Shown here: one piece after another, positions 8,905 to 18,305 of the stretch
Layout of the letters: every line of letters starts with the position of its first letter
Numbering within the stretch: the first letter of the stretch is position 1
From: Candidatus Gastranaerophilales bacterium
GTDB taxonomy: Bacteria; Cyanobacteriota; Vampirovibrionia; Gastranaerophilales; Gastranaerophilaceae
DNA length: 64,000 nt
Assembly (NCBI GenBank): GCA_944323955.1
Contig: CALUUK010000010.1
Span: forward strand, 1 to 64,000
Direction of reading: 5' to 3'
Position numbers and translations under genes: made by a program
The notes under the pieces: generated by a model
The model's database searches: none
What the model saw: only the letters and a program-made list of their open reading frames with translations
Told to the model about the DNA's origin: nothing

Positions 8905-10314
8905 TTAATTATACATTTCATTATATAATTCTTGCACTTTTTTAATATCAAATAATTCTTCCACTCTTTTTCTTGCATTTTGCCCGAGTCTTAGTCTTAA
9001 CTTTTCATCATTCAACAACTCATTTATAGCCCGGGCTAATTCAATGGGATTTTTAGGTTCAACACTCAAACCCGTTTCATTACCTACAGACACATAATTT
9101 GCTCCGGTTCCCAAATTTGTATTTATTACCGGTTTACCCTGTTTCATCGCCTCAAGTTGTACAATTCCGAATGCTTCTGTCCTTATTGAAGGAAGAATAA
9201 AAATATCACAAATTCTATAAAAAAGTTCTTTTTGTCTTTTATCAGTTACAAATCCAAGCAATTTAACCTTTTCTTGCAGATTGTTTTCACGGATATATGT
9301 TTCATATTCTTCTTTCAGTTTTCCGTCTCCCGCCAGCAGAAGAATAGCTCCTTCCACATATTTCATTGCTTCTATTGCATAAATAAAACCCTTAAGATGT
9401 ACAAATCTGCCGATACAAAAAATAATCTTTTTATCTCCGTAGTTTTTCTTACAATTTAAAACCTCCTCTTCACTGCAAAGATTTTCCAACTCGACCCCGA
9501 AAGGAACAATTCTGCATTTATCACGGTTCATTTGCAGTTTATTATCCAGTTCAATTGCTCTTGGAGATAAAACATGTATTACATCAGCTTTTTTAAAGAA
9601 ATATTTATACATTCCCATAAAATATTTCATATACCTGTCATAACCGATAATATCACCGTGATAACTTATATATAACTTCTTGTATTTCGGCCTTGCAATA
9701 AAATGACAAATTACGGCAAATATAAACGGCATATGATAATGCAAAATGTCTGTTTTAACTCTCGACAACTGCAGTAAAAAAGAAGGAGATATTGTGTTTG
9801 CTGCAAATTCAAACAAAAATTTGCAGCGGGTAAATTTAACACCGTTGTCGATACTTGATTTATCCGTATTGGAACAACAAATAACTTCTTTGTCAAATCT
9901 TTCTTCCGGAAGTCCTGAATTTATCTGATCTATAACCGACTCTATTCCTCCGACATAAGGACTTGCATATCTTGAGACATGAGTAATTTTCTTTTTTTCG
10001 TTATATTCTTCTTTTAATACTTTTTTATAAAAATCTTTTATTTCATATCTTTTTATTGATGGAGGAATTATATCATATCCAAATATATCGGAACAATTTC
10101 TATCCGTTGCAAAAATAACAATGTCTATTTTCATCAGGATAAGTTCGTTCGGCAAATCAAAGGAAATTTCATTTATTGTATAAGAACCTTTATTTACCGG
10201 ATTATATTCCCAAAAATCAACAACTTCCATATTTAATTGAGGTCTATTTTGAATCAGGGCTGCTATAGCTTTAGCCTTATCATCAAAGCCTATGATCATT
10301 ATTTTCTTGCTCAT
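8905..10314 (-). CDS. GT4 glycosyltransferase with extra N-domain
   Basis: Cytosolic retaining glycosyltransferase of 469 aa from an ATG at 10314, chosen because GAGGA lies just before it; upstream in-frame starts exist. Residues 1 to about 105 form a Rossmann-like domain (KKIMIIGFDDKAKAIAAL) rather like the nucleotide-binding part of PglD-type proteins. The GT-B enzyme follows: THVSRYASPYVGGIE is the acceptor-side motif, CIGRFVHLKGF and LLLAGDGKLKEEYE are donor-side strands, and PSIRTEAFGIVQLEAMKQGKPV is the GT4 E-x7-E signature. The sugar donor and acceptor cannot be told. It is not next to the main glycan operon and may act on a different surface polymer. Confidence 0.85.
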   Translation of the reverse strand: MSKKIMIIGFDDKAKAIAALIQNRPQLNMEVVDFWEYNPVNKGSYTINEISFDLPNELILMKIDIVIFATDRNCSDIFGYDIIPPSIKRYEIKDFYKKVLKEEYNEKKKITHVSRYASPYVGGIESVIDQINSGLPEERFDKEVICCSNTDKSSIDNGVKFTRCKFLFEFAANTISPSFLLQLSRVKTDILHYHMPFIFAVICHFIARPKYKKLYISYHGDIIGYDRYMKYFMGMYKYFFKKADVIHVLSPRAIELDNKLQMNRDKCRIVPFGVELENLCSEEEVLNCKKNYGDKKIIFCIGRFVHLKGFIYAIEAMKYVEGAILLLAGDGKLKEEYETYIRENNLQEKVKLLGFVTDKRQKELFYRICDIFILPSIRTEAFGIVQLEAMKQGKPVINTNLGTGANYVSVGNETGLSVEPKNPIELARAINELLNDEKLRLRLGQNARKRVEELFDIKKVQELYNEMYN

Positions 10315-10468
10315 CCGCAATCCTCTTTGTATTCTCCTCAAATTATTTACAGAAAAATGAGTTAAATTCATCTTATATGAACTATACTCATTTTTCAACA
10401 ATTTATTGAGTTCAATTAAGTTCAAATAAAAGAGTTTATAAATTATTATGAAATTCGGAATTTAAAAT

Positions 10469-10783
10469 ATGGATACAAAAAAACTTCTTGGAAAAAGACT
10501 TAGAGAATTACGTAAAAAGAAAAATATTAATCAGGAAAAATTGGCTGAACTTATTAATGTTGATCCTACAACAATAAGTAATATTGAAAACGGAAAAAAT
10601 TATCCTTCAATGATTAATCTGGAAAATTTGTTAAGCGTTCTCGGCTGCACGTTTGTTGATGCTTTTGATTTTGAACATAAAAATAACCAGGATAATTTAA
10701 TTATACAAATAAATAAAAAACTGGAGGAAAATCCTGATAAGATTGAGGATTTTTATAAGATTTTGATTGCATTAACAAAATAA
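10469..10783 (+). CDS. XRE-family HTH regulator
   Basis: Small DNA-binding protein of 104 aa. Residues 7-62 form a classic Cro/CI-type HTH (LGKRLRELRKKKNINQEKLAELINVDPTTISNIENGKNYPS). The remaining 40 residues are a helical tail that could dimerise. A GGAAT lies about 9 bases before the ATG. It is divergent from the glycosyltransferase gene and has no toxin-like partner, so a toxin-antitoxin role is not supported. Target genes are unknown. Confidence 0.88.
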   Translation: MDTKKLLGKRLRELRKKKNINQEKLAELINVDPTTISNIENGKNYPSMINLENLLSVLGCTFVDAFDFEHKNNQDNLIIQINKKLEENPDKIEDFYKILIALTK

Positions 10784-10878
10784 CCCGATATCCGATTATA
10801 TTTAAAAAAATTGGAAGAACACTTAAATAAATATGTATTCATTTGTGAATAAAAATATACGAAATCAATCCTTTTATA

Positions 10879-11769
10879 TTATGCCTTATGTTTAAATCTG
10901 TCACGTAAAATAATTAACATTACACCGAAAATTATCAGAGAAATTCCAATTATATTGTCAGTTTTCAAAATTTCACCAAAGCATAACACTCCGAAAAATA
11001 TTGCCGTCAAAGGTTCAAGAGCACCAAGAATCGCCGTAGTTGTAGGTCCGATTAAACGAATGGCAATATTAATTGTTTCCAAAGAAATTATGGTAGGGAA
11101 AACAGCAAGAGCAAGTGCACAGGCAAGAACTCGCCAGTCATTTATAGGCTGTAATACAGTGCAGAACTTAAGATTAACAATAAAAACACTTAATCCCATT
11201 AACATTACATAAAAACTTAATTTATCATGTTTCATATGTTTTATGGCATTTAAATTCTTAACGAGAATAATATAAATTGCATAAACCAATGCGGATAACA
11301 AAACAAGAAATATTCCCCGGGGATTTAAGTATCCGTTTATTCCGCCGTTCAATATAAAAATACCGCACAGAGTTATAATCATTGCAAAAACGGAAGTTTT
11401 AGAGAGTTTTTCATTAAAAAACACGGTTGAAATCAATGCAACAATGACAGGATAAATAAAAAGTATTGTGCAGGCTATACCGGAGTCAATATACTTAAAT
11501 GAAGAGAACAAAGTTACCGAAGAAAGCGCAAATAAAACTGCCGTAAAAAATAAACTTATAAACTCTTTACCGGAAAGTTTAAAGTTTGTTTTTTTAAATA
11601 ATTTCAATCCCGCTCCGTATATAATCACGGCAAAAAGATATCTGTAAAAAAGTACTGAATTAACATTCATCCCCATTTTATACATAGGTAAAGCAAAAAG
11701 AGGATTTGTTCCGTAACTTATAGCGGCCAGTATTCCGTTTATATATCCCTGCGTTTTAAATTTTTTCAT
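10879..11769 (-). CDS. EamA/DMT-family transporter
   Basis: Inner-membrane permease of 296 aa with about ten hydrophobic segments in two homologous halves, the EamA (drug/metabolite transporter) pattern. Recognisable stretches are YINGILAAISYGTNPLFALP at the N-terminus and the second-half GPTTTAILGALEPLTAIFFG. The ATG at 11769 is chosen because TATAAT lies exactly 6 bases before it and no ribosome site is present, suggesting a leaderless message; an in-frame ATG at 11799 would put the -10 inside the gene. The substrate is unknown; members export amino acids, sugars or nucleobases. Confidence 0.88.
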   Translation of the reverse strand: MKKFKTQGYINGILAAISYGTNPLFALPMYKMGMNVNSVLFYRYLFAVIIYGAGLKLFKKTNFKLSGKEFISLFFTAVLFALSSVTLFSSFKYIDSGIACTILFIYPVIVALISTVFFNEKLSKTSVFAMIITLCGIFILNGGINGYLNPRGIFLVLLSALVYAIYIILVKNLNAIKHMKHDKLSFYVMLMGLSVFIVNLKFCTVLQPINDWRVLACALALAVFPTIISLETINIAIRLIGPTTTAILGALEPLTAIFFGVLCFGEILKTDNIIGISLIIFGVMLIILRDRFKHKA

Positions 11770-11775
11770 AAAAAA

Positions 11776-11781
11776 ATTATA
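11776..11781 (-). promoter_or_regulatory. -10 box placed for leaderless start
   Basis: TATAAT on the minus strand followed by 6 bases and then the ATG of the EamA gene. Transcription would begin at or next to the start codon. The -35 region is weak. Confidence 0.4.
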
Positions 11782-11844
11782 ATATAAAATATGCCGCAAT
11801 TATAAAAAATATGCTAAAGTAATAATAACTAAAGAGGGGAGAAT

Positions 11845-12384
11845 ATGAAAAACGTTGTAATTATATCATCGAGCCTTAGAAGAAACGGCAACTCATCAGT
11901 TATGGCTCAAGCATTTGAAAAAGGCGCAAAAGATGCGGGGAATAATGTACAATTAATTAATTTAAAAGATATTGAATTAAATTTTTGCAAAGGATGTTTT
12001 GTTTGTCAAAATTTAAAAAAATGCATAATTAATGACGGAATCAACGACATTTTAGATACAGTCAGAACCGCAGATGTACTGGTTTTTGCAACACCTATAT
12101 ATTATTACTCAATCTCAGGTCAGCTTAAAACATTCTTAGACAGATTAAATCCTCTTTATACAATAGGACACAATTTTAAAGAAATATACCTATTGGCAGC
12201 AGCAGCGGATAATGACGATTCTTCGGTTGACGGAGCAAAAAAAGAAATTCAGGGCTGGATTGATTGCTTTGACGGCGTTAAATTTGTAAAAACAATATTT
12301 ATCGGCGGAGTCAACGAACTTGGCGATATTCAGAAGTTTCCGCTTCGCTTAAATGAAATTTATCAAGTTGCCGCACGTGTATAG
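11845..12384 (+). CDS. NAD(P)H-dependent FMN reductase-like flavoprotein
   Basis: Flavodoxin-fold oxidoreductase of 179 aa. The FMN phosphate loop is SSSLRRNGNSSVMAQAF at the N-terminus, and TPIYYYSISGQLKTFLDRL is the second flavin-contact motif. In between, CKGCFVCQNLKKC carries four cysteines, the spacing seen in iron-sulfur flavoproteins and their relatives. An Fe-S cluster or redox-active thiols are therefore possible. AGAGGGGAG precedes the ATG. It converges 1 base from the last efflux gene. Likely roles are quinone, nitro-compound or flavin reduction. Confidence 0.85.
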   Translation: MKNVVIISSSLRRNGNSSVMAQAFEKGAKDAGNNVQLINLKDIELNFCKGCFVCQNLKKCIINDGINDILDTVRTADVLVFATPIYYYSISGQLKTFLDRLNPLYTIGHNFKEIYLLAAAADNDDSSVDGAKKEIQGWIDCFDGVKFVKTIFIGGVNELGDIQKFPLRLNEIYQVAARV

Positions 12385-12385
12385 T

Positions 12386-13498
12386 TTAACCCAATTTACG
12401 TTTAAAAGTTCTGCTTGCAAGAGTTAAAGTTATAAATGCAATTATTAAAAGAGGTATCCAGTTTGAAAATACGTCTTCAAATATCATACCCTTTAAAAAG
12501 ATACCTCTTGTCAGCACCATAAAAAATCTGACAGGATTCAACCAGGTTAAATATTGGAGAAAGACAGGCATATCTTCTATTGGAGAGATAAAACCCGAAA
12601 GCAAAACCGCAGGCATCATAAATGTCATTACCGATAATATTGCCTGCTGCTGAGTATTACAAATTGCTGAAATATAAAGTCCGACCCCGACTATTGCAAG
12701 CAGAGATATAAAAATTGAGGATAAGAACAAAATAATCGAACCCGCAAAAGGGATATGGAAAAATACAATTATTATTCCCGTCATAATGAGAGTTAAGACC
12801 ATGGAAATACATAACGGAGGAATAGCCTTTCCAAAGAGAATTTCCAAAGAAGATAAAGGACTGACTATAAGCTGGTCAAATGTTCCAAGTTCACGTTCTC
12901 TGGCTATTGAAAGCGACGTTAAAATTAACGTTGTTACAAGAGAAAGCATCGCCACTATAACCGTAAGAATATACCATTTATATTCCAGATTCGGATTAAA
13001 CCAGTTTCTTACACTTATATTAATACCTGCTCCTTTTTTATCGTTAATTTCCCCGCCGTATTTTACCGCGATTTGCAAAGCATAACCCGATGCAATTGCG
13101 GCAGAATTAGTTTGTCTGCCGTCCGAAATAACCTGAAGACTTGCGCCATTTCCGTTTTTTATATTTCTTGCAAAATCATTGTTTATATGTAATCCGATTT
13201 GCACTTTCTGAGTATCAATTTTTTTACGGAAATCCTCTTCATTATCGACGTAATAGAAAGTCCTGAACCTCGTGGAATTCTCAAAACGGGATAAAAGTTC
13301 TCTTGCCTCAACACTTTGAGAGCGGTTTAAAACAACTGTATCAATATTTTGTACTTCCATTGTAGCCGCATTTGAGAAAACCAAAAGCTGCATAATCGGC
13401 ATACCTATAATAATGCCTTTTGTTTTAGGATCCTTCCAGATAGTTATAAATTCCTTTTTCATTAAAGCAATTACCCTGCGTAAAAAATCCCTTATCAT
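12386..13498 (-). CDS. ABC-2 permease (YbhR-like)
   Basis: Integral inner-membrane permease of 370 aa. One N-terminal membrane helix is followed by a large external domain (residues about 45-165) and then five or six helices in the C-terminal half, the ABC-2 arrangement. The motif ARERELGTFDQLIVSPLSS after the second helix is typical of YbhR/YhhJ proteins. Its start overlaps the end of the preceding permease gene by 4 bases (ATGA), so the two are made together and probably form a heterodimer. It works with the double ATPase and the HlyD/TolC parts upstream to export drugs or lipophilic compounds. Confidence 0.92.
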   Translation of the reverse strand: MIRDFLRRVIALMKKEFITIWKDPKTKGIIIGMPIMQLLVFSNAATMEVQNIDTVVLNRSQSVEARELLSRFENSTRFRTFYYVDNEEDFRKKIDTQKVQIGLHINNDFARNIKNGNGASLQVISDGRQTNSAAIASGYALQIAVKYGGEINDKKGAGINISVRNWFNPNLEYKWYILTVIVAMLSLVTTLILTSLSIARERELGTFDQLIVSPLSSLEILFGKAIPPLCISMVLTLIMTGIIIVFFHIPFAGSIILFLSSIFISLLAIVGVGLYISAICNTQQQAILSVMTFMMPAVLLSGFISPIEDMPVFLQYLTWLNPVRFFMVLTRGIFLKGMIFEDVFSNWIPLLIIAFITLTLASRTFKRKLG

Positions 13499-14649
13499 AA
13501 AGCGCCCCTTTCTTGTTTGTTAACGAAAGAAGACTTTGGTTTTTTTTCCAAACTTGAAAATGTATTTTTATAAACAACAAAAAACAGCAGTAATCCCAAA
13601 AAAGTCAAGTAAAAAGCATTTTCTATCCTGATTTCATATACTCCTCCTGTCATAAATTCACTCTCTACAAACGATATGTAATATCTTGGAGGAAGAAACA
13701 TTGTCAGGTACTGAAAAAATTTCGGCATGGAATTTATCGGAAACATTAATCCCGACAACATTAAAGCAGGCATAAATCCAAGACTCATTGCTACCATACT
13801 TGCAAGAAACTGGTTTTTCAATTTTGAAGATATTGTCAATCCGATGCCGAGACAAGTAAGCAAAAATATGCCGCTTATTAAAAACAGCAAAAGATAACTG
13901 CCTCTAAACGGTATTTGAAATACTCCCGTACAGAGAAAAACATTAAAAAGCATTGATAACATTCCTAAAAGGAAATAAGGAATATACTTACCGAGAACTA
14001 TATGTATTTTTCTGACTCTTGTGCTTAATAGAGCCTCCATTGTTCCTCTCTCCCATTCCCTTGCAACAACAAGCGACGTTAAAAGAATACCGATAAGCGT
14101 CATTGTGACGGCAACAGAACCCGGAACAATAAAATAATGACTGTTTAAATCAGGATTATACCAGGTTCGTGATTCGACTGAGATTAAAGGTTTTACCGTA
14201 TTTTTCGCAAATTTGCTTGTACTTAGCCATTGATTAGCAATAGACATGGCATAACTTTGTACATAATTTGCCGTATTAACCTCAGATCCGTCCGTTATGA
14301 CCATAAGATCAGCATTTTCGCCTTTGGAAAGTTTAGTTGAAAAATCATTTGGAATAATGACAGCTCCTTTAATTTTCGAGCGTACTATAGCTGTTTCAAT
14401 ATCCTTTTCATTATCATAATTTATTGAATTAACGTACTTTGAATGCCCGAAAGATTTTACAAGTGTTGCTGTTTCCGGATTATTATCATCATTTTTAATT
14501 CCGATGGTAACTTTAACAGAATCAAGATTTATTCCGTACATATAAATCATAATTGATATAAAAGGCAAGACAAAAGCTATAATAATACTGCTCGGATCAC
14601 GCAATATTTGTTTTATTTCTTTTTTAATCAGGGCAAGAAGTATTTTCAA
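13495..14649 (-). CDS. ABC-2 permease (YbhS-like)
   Basis: Second ABC-2 permease subunit, 384 aa, with the same plan: N-terminal helix (IIIAFVLPFISIMIYMYG), external domain, then a cluster of C-terminal membrane helices. AREWERGTMEALLSTRVRK is the YbhS-type cytosolic coupling motif. It overlaps the ATPase gene upstream and the sister permease downstream by 4 bases each, so all three are translationally coupled. The C-terminal tail is basic and cytosolic. It is part of a tripartite exporter. Confidence 0.92.
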   Translation of the reverse strand: MKILLALIKKEIKQILRDPSSIIIAFVLPFISIMIYMYGINLDSVKVTIGIKNDDNNPETATLVKSFGHSKYVNSINYDNEKDIETAIVRSKIKGAVIIPNDFSTKLSKGENADLMVITDGSEVNTANYVQSYAMSIANQWLSTSKFAKNTVKPLISVESRTWYNPDLNSHYFIVPGSVAVTMTLIGILLTSLVVAREWERGTMEALLSTRVRKIHIVLGKYIPYFLLGMLSMLFNVFLCTGVFQIPFRGSYLLLFLISGIFLLTCLGIGLTISSKLKNQFLASMVAMSLGFMPALMLSGLMFPINSMPKFFQYLTMFLPPRYYISFVESEFMTGGVYEIRIENAFYLTFLGLLLFFVVYKNTFSSLEKKPKSSFVNKQERGAL

Positions 14650-16127
14650 TTTTCACTCTCCTTAATCAAATTTATAAAAGCCGTTTCCATATCATCAGCT
14701 TTTGCCTGTTCTTTCAATTGTTTCGGTGTTCCGATTGCAATGGTTTTTCCCTGATAGAAAAGGCTTATCCTGTCACAATATTCCGCCTCATCCATAAAGT
14801 GCGTAGTCACAAGAATTGTTACGCCTTTTTTTGATAATGAAGTAATATGATTCCAAAAATCACGTCTTGTTATAACATCAACACCGGATGTAGGCTCATC
14901 CAAAAACAAAACCGGAGGATTATGAATTAAAGCACACGCCATTGAAAGTCTTTGTTTTAACCCCAATGGGAGCTTTTCACTTTTTTGTTCCGAATATTCA
15001 TCAAGTCCGAAAACCCTGATTATCTCTTCAACTTTATCATTTCTTTGCGTATAATTTATTCCGTATGCGGCAGCAAAAAACTCTAAATTTTGTCTTACCG
15101 TTAAACTCCCGTAAAGAGAGAACTTTTGTGCCATATACCCCAGGTTGGAACGCGCTTTTTCCGGATCTTTTCTTATATCAATCCCCATAATAGATGCCGT
15201 ACCATTTGTAGGTTTAGCAAGTCCGCACATCATTTTAAAAGAAGTTGATTTACCTGCACCGTTAGGCCCGAGAAGTCCGAATATTTCACCTTTTTTAATA
15301 CAAAAAGAATTATCCTTAACAGCATAAAAATTACCGTATTTTTTTTCAAGTTTATCGGCAATTACGGTACATTCCATTTCTATATTATGAGGTACATAAT
15401 TTTCGGCGATTTCGGAGAATGTTTTAGAATATCCCCCCATTAAATCAATGACTTTATTTTCAAATTCCTGAGGTGTTTTTGCCAGATCATGCGGCTTTCC
15501 CTCATATATAATCTTTCCTTTATCAATAACAACAGCCGTATCAAAACTGTGTGCCTCATCAAGATATGCGGTAGACCACAAAACCGTAGTTTCCGGAGAA
15601 ATCATGCCGCGCACCATTTGCATCAAATCACGGCGGGAAATAGGGTCAACCCCGACTGAAGGTTCATCAAGAAGTAAAAACTTCGGATTACCAAGTAACG
15701 TACAGGCAAGCCCTAATTTTTGTTTCATACCTCCCGATAATGCACCTGCAAGTCTGTCCTGAAAAGGAGAAAGACTTGTAAATTCAAGCATTTTTTCAAA
15801 ATCATGAGGAACATTTTTCAAATCCGCATAAAGATTTAAATTTTCAATAACAGTCAAATCCTCATATAATCCGAACTTTTGCGGCATATATCCGATATAA
15901 GAATTTAATTTTTCTTTTTGAGTGGAAGGATTAAAACCCAGAACAGAAATTTCACCGCTGTCGGGAAACAATAATCCTATTACGGTTCGAAGCAAAGTAG
16001 TCTTCCCGGAACCGTCAGCACCAATAAGCCCTGTGATTTTGCCCTCTTCGATGTTTAAAGATAGATCATTCAAAGCTATGGTTGAACCGAATTTTTTTGT
16101 CAGGTTTTTAATTTTTACCGTATCCAT
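14646..16127 (-). CDS. Tandem ABC ATPase (YbhF-like)
   Basis: Two ATP-binding domains in one chain of 493 aa, energising the ABC-2 exporter. Domain 1 has Walker A GADGSGKTT, signature LSGGMKQKLGLA and Walker B LLLDEPSVGVD. Domain 2 (from about residue 250) has GPNGAGKST, a degenerate signature LPLGLKQRLSMA and LFLDEPTSGVD. One canonical and one altered signature suggest that the two ATP sites are unequal. The gene start overlaps the HlyD gene by 20 bases and its end overlaps the first permease by 4. The order matches the E. coli ybhGFSR cluster. Confidence 0.94.
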   Translation of the reverse strand: MDTVKIKNLTKKFGSTIALNDLSLNIEEGKITGLIGADGSGKTTLLRTVIGLLFPDSGEISVLGFNPSTQKEKLNSYIGYMPQKFGLYEDLTVIENLNLYADLKNVPHDFEKMLEFTSLSPFQDRLAGALSGGMKQKLGLACTLLGNPKFLLLDEPSVGVDPISRRDLMQMVRGMISPETTVLWSTAYLDEAHSFDTAVVIDKGKIIYEGKPHDLAKTPQEFENKVIDLMGGYSKTFSEIAENYVPHNIEMECTVIADKLEKKYGNFYAVKDNSFCIKKGEIFGLLGPNGAGKSTSFKMMCGLAKPTNGTASIMGIDIRKDPEKARSNLGYMAQKFSLYGSLTVRQNLEFFAAAYGINYTQRNDKVEEIIRVFGLDEYSEQKSEKLPLGLKQRLSMACALIHNPPVLFLDEPTSGVDVITRRDFWNHITSLSKKGVTILVTTHFMDEAEYCDRISLFYQGKTIAIGTPKQLKEQAKADDMETAFINLIKESEN

Positions 16128-16977
16128 TTTGAGTTCCCGAATTCAAATTTACATTAACGGTTACAGGCATACCCTGTCTCAAATACTCATCCGTATCATT
16201 AATATAAACTCTTATACGATAAACAAGATTTGTTCTTATATCTGTTGACTGAACTGTTTTTGGAGTAAATTCAGCAACAGGAGAAATATAACCCACCTGA
16301 CCCGTGTATTCTCTTTTTTTGCCTGTATTAACATCTACGGTATCAGTCAATACTTTTACTTTTTGACCGTATTTTATATTGCCTAAATCAGTCTCATTCA
16401 CATATGCTCTGACCCATACGGGAGTTGTTTTAGCCATAGTATAAACTGTCTGGCCTTTATTCACCGTGGCTCCGGGTTCTTGGACACGTATCATAATAAT
16501 TCCGTCTTCAGGCGCATAAATCTTTGTATAATCCAACTGATTTTTTGCATAAGTTTGATTTGCAACTGCCGCATTATAATCGGCATTTGCTCTGTCCTTA
16601 TTATTTAATAAAGTATCATATTCCTGTCTCGATATTGTGTTATCTTTAACCAAAGGTGCTTGTCTGTCAAACTTGGATTTTGCATCATTGAGAACGGCAA
16701 GTGTTTGAGCAACATTTGCATTTGCCTGCGCATAATTTGCCTCATAATCTTTTGAATCCATAACCGCTAAAAGTTCTCCGGCTTTAACACTGTCACCTTC
16801 TTCTTTCAATAACTCAGCGACCTGTCCTGCTACCTGAAAACTCAAATCAACCTGTCTTATTTCTATATTGCCGTATAATAACAACTCATCAGTATTACGT
16901 TTTTGAGACTTTATAAAAAATAACACAATACCTGAAATTAACAATATTAAAACCAATATTATGATTTTTTTCTTCAT
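16108..16977 (-). CDS. HlyD-family periplasmic adaptor
   Basis: Membrane-fusion protein of 289 aa that bridges the inner-membrane ABC transporter and the TolC-like channel. It has an N-terminal signal anchor (IIILVLILLISGIVLFFI), then the first half of a lipoyl-like domain (VDLSFQVAGQVAELLKEEGDSVKAGE). A coiled-coil hairpin follows at residues about 75-150, then the second lipoyl half (YTKIYAPEDGIIMIRVQEPG) and a beta-barrel. The short hairpin is typical of the YbhG/YhiI group. GGAGG lies before the ATG. Confidence 0.93.
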   Translation of the reverse strand: MKKKIIILVLILLISGIVLFFIKSQKRNTDELLLYGNIEIRQVDLSFQVAGQVAELLKEEGDSVKAGELLAVMDSKDYEANYAQANANVAQTLAVLNDAKSKFDRQAPLVKDNTISRQEYDTLLNNKDRANADYNAAVANQTYAKNQLDYTKIYAPEDGIIMIRVQEPGATVNKGQTVYTMAKTTPVWVRAYVNETDLGNIKYGQKVKVLTDTVDVNTGKKREYTGQVGYISPVAEFTPKTVQSTDIRTNLVYRIRVYINDTDEYLRQGMPVTVNVNLNSGTQNGYGKN

Positions 16978-16979
16978 AA

Positions 16980-18305
16980 TTATAATCTGCCTCCAACAGC
17001 TTTATACAAAGTAAAATAATTAACTAATCTTTGGGTTTTTGTTCGGATTGCAGATTGTCTTTCATCCAATAATTTTATCCTCTCCTGCAATAAATCCGGA
17101 TTTGAAACAACCCCTCGCGAAAATTTCTTTTGTGTATTTATAAAATTATTTTGTTCATTTAAAAGTTTTTTATTTGTACTATAATCAATTTTTGTATCGT
17201 GTTTTATAAGGCAAAGAGCAGTGTTAACTTCTTTTACCGCGTCCAAATCAACCTGCTTATAGTTTTCAAAAAGTTCTTCATATTTTGATTTATATAATTT
17301 CAAATTAGCTTTTTTCTGCCCGCCTTTAAACAAGTCCATAGTTGCACCGCCAAGTAAAGCGGCAATTGAAGAATCCCACGAGAAAAACGAACCTCCCGCC
17401 ATTGTATTAAACGCCCAGATTCCAACAATATTAAATCGCGGAAAGAGCTCTTTTCTGGCAATACGAACATCAATTTTTGCCTTTTCAAGCTGTTTTTCCG
17501 CAGCTCTGACATCAGGTCTTGCAAAGATTATATCTGACGGAATTTCATCAGGAATTACGGCTTGATATTCAAATTTGTTAATACTGCCTCTTTCCAAATC
17601 AAATGCGCATTCCGAAGATCTTCCCAGCAATACTGCCAATTGCATAAGCAAAACTTCCCTTTGCTTTATTAATTCTTCAAGATTGCTTTTCATATTTTCC
17701 AGTTGATTTTCGGAATCATTCAACGCTGTATTGTCTATGACTCCTCTGTCATATTTTTTTATATCCGCATTTAAAATATCACGCGTCAAAGAAACTATTT
17801 CGGATTGATTTCTTATAAGTTCGTCATATTGTAATATATTTGTATAAACCGTAGCTACATCAGTCAGCAAAGCCAAATAAACAGATTCTTCCTCCTGTTG
17901 AGATATTTCATAAGATTTCCCGGCACTTTTTGTTTTATCACGGTTTTTTAACAGCAAATCTGCTTCCCAATTCGCAATAAAAGGAACAATAAAGGCACTC
18001 TCATCAATATTAAAATTCCCCATATCACCCAAATTAGGAGTATGTGTACCTAAATAATTTGCCCCCGCACTTAACGACGGAAATTCTTTTCCAAGTGATA
18101 TTTTAGCCTGTTGACGGTACTGTTCAACCTTTTGCGCGGCTTGTTTTGCACTGTGATTATTTTCAAATGCCTCATTTATATAACAGCATAAATATAAATC
18201 GTTAAACTTCGAAAAAAAATCAGTATTAATTTTTTCTCTTTCAAGAGCAAATACACTTGGAATAAAGAAGACAGGAAAAACCAAAAATATTATTTTTTTA
18301 AGCAA
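16980..18305 (-). CDS. TolC/NodT-type outer-membrane efflux protein
   Basis: Outer-membrane channel of 441 aa. A signal peptide covers residues 1 to about 20 (KKIIFLVFPVFFIPSVFA). The rest shows the two-fold repeat of long coiled coils that makes the periplasmic tunnel, with the family motif VIPDEIPSDIIFARPDVRAAE at the midpoint, as in NodT/OprM members. No lipobox cysteine is seen. The stop is 2 bases before the adaptor gene. Its presence is the main evidence in this window for a diderm envelope. Confidence 0.92.
   Translation of the reverse strand: MLKKIIFLVFPVFFIPSVFALEREKINTDFFSKFNDLYLCCYINEAFENNHSAKQAAQKVEQYRQQAKISLGKEFPSLSAGANYLGTHTPNLGDMGNFNIDESAFIVPFIANWEADLLLKNRDKTKSAGKSYEISQQEEESVYLALLTDVATVYTNILQYDELIRNQSEIVSLTRDILNADIKKYDRGVIDNTALNDSENQLENMKSNLEELIKQREVLLMQLAVLLGRSSECAFDLERGSINKFEYQAVIPDEIPSDIIFARPDVRAAEKQLEKAKIDVRIARKELFPRFNIVGIWAFNTMAGGSFFSWDSSIAALLGGATMDLFKGGQKKANLKLYKSKYEELFENYKQVDLDAVKEVNTALCLIKHDTKIDYSTNKKLLNEQNNFINTQKKFSRGVVSNPDLLQERIKLLDERQSAIRTKTQRLVNYFTLYKAVGGRL

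Noticed and set aside
10469-10783. XRE regulator as the antitoxin of a toxin-antitoxin pair
   Set aside because: No small toxin-like gene is adjacent; neighbours are a glycosyltransferase and a transporter.
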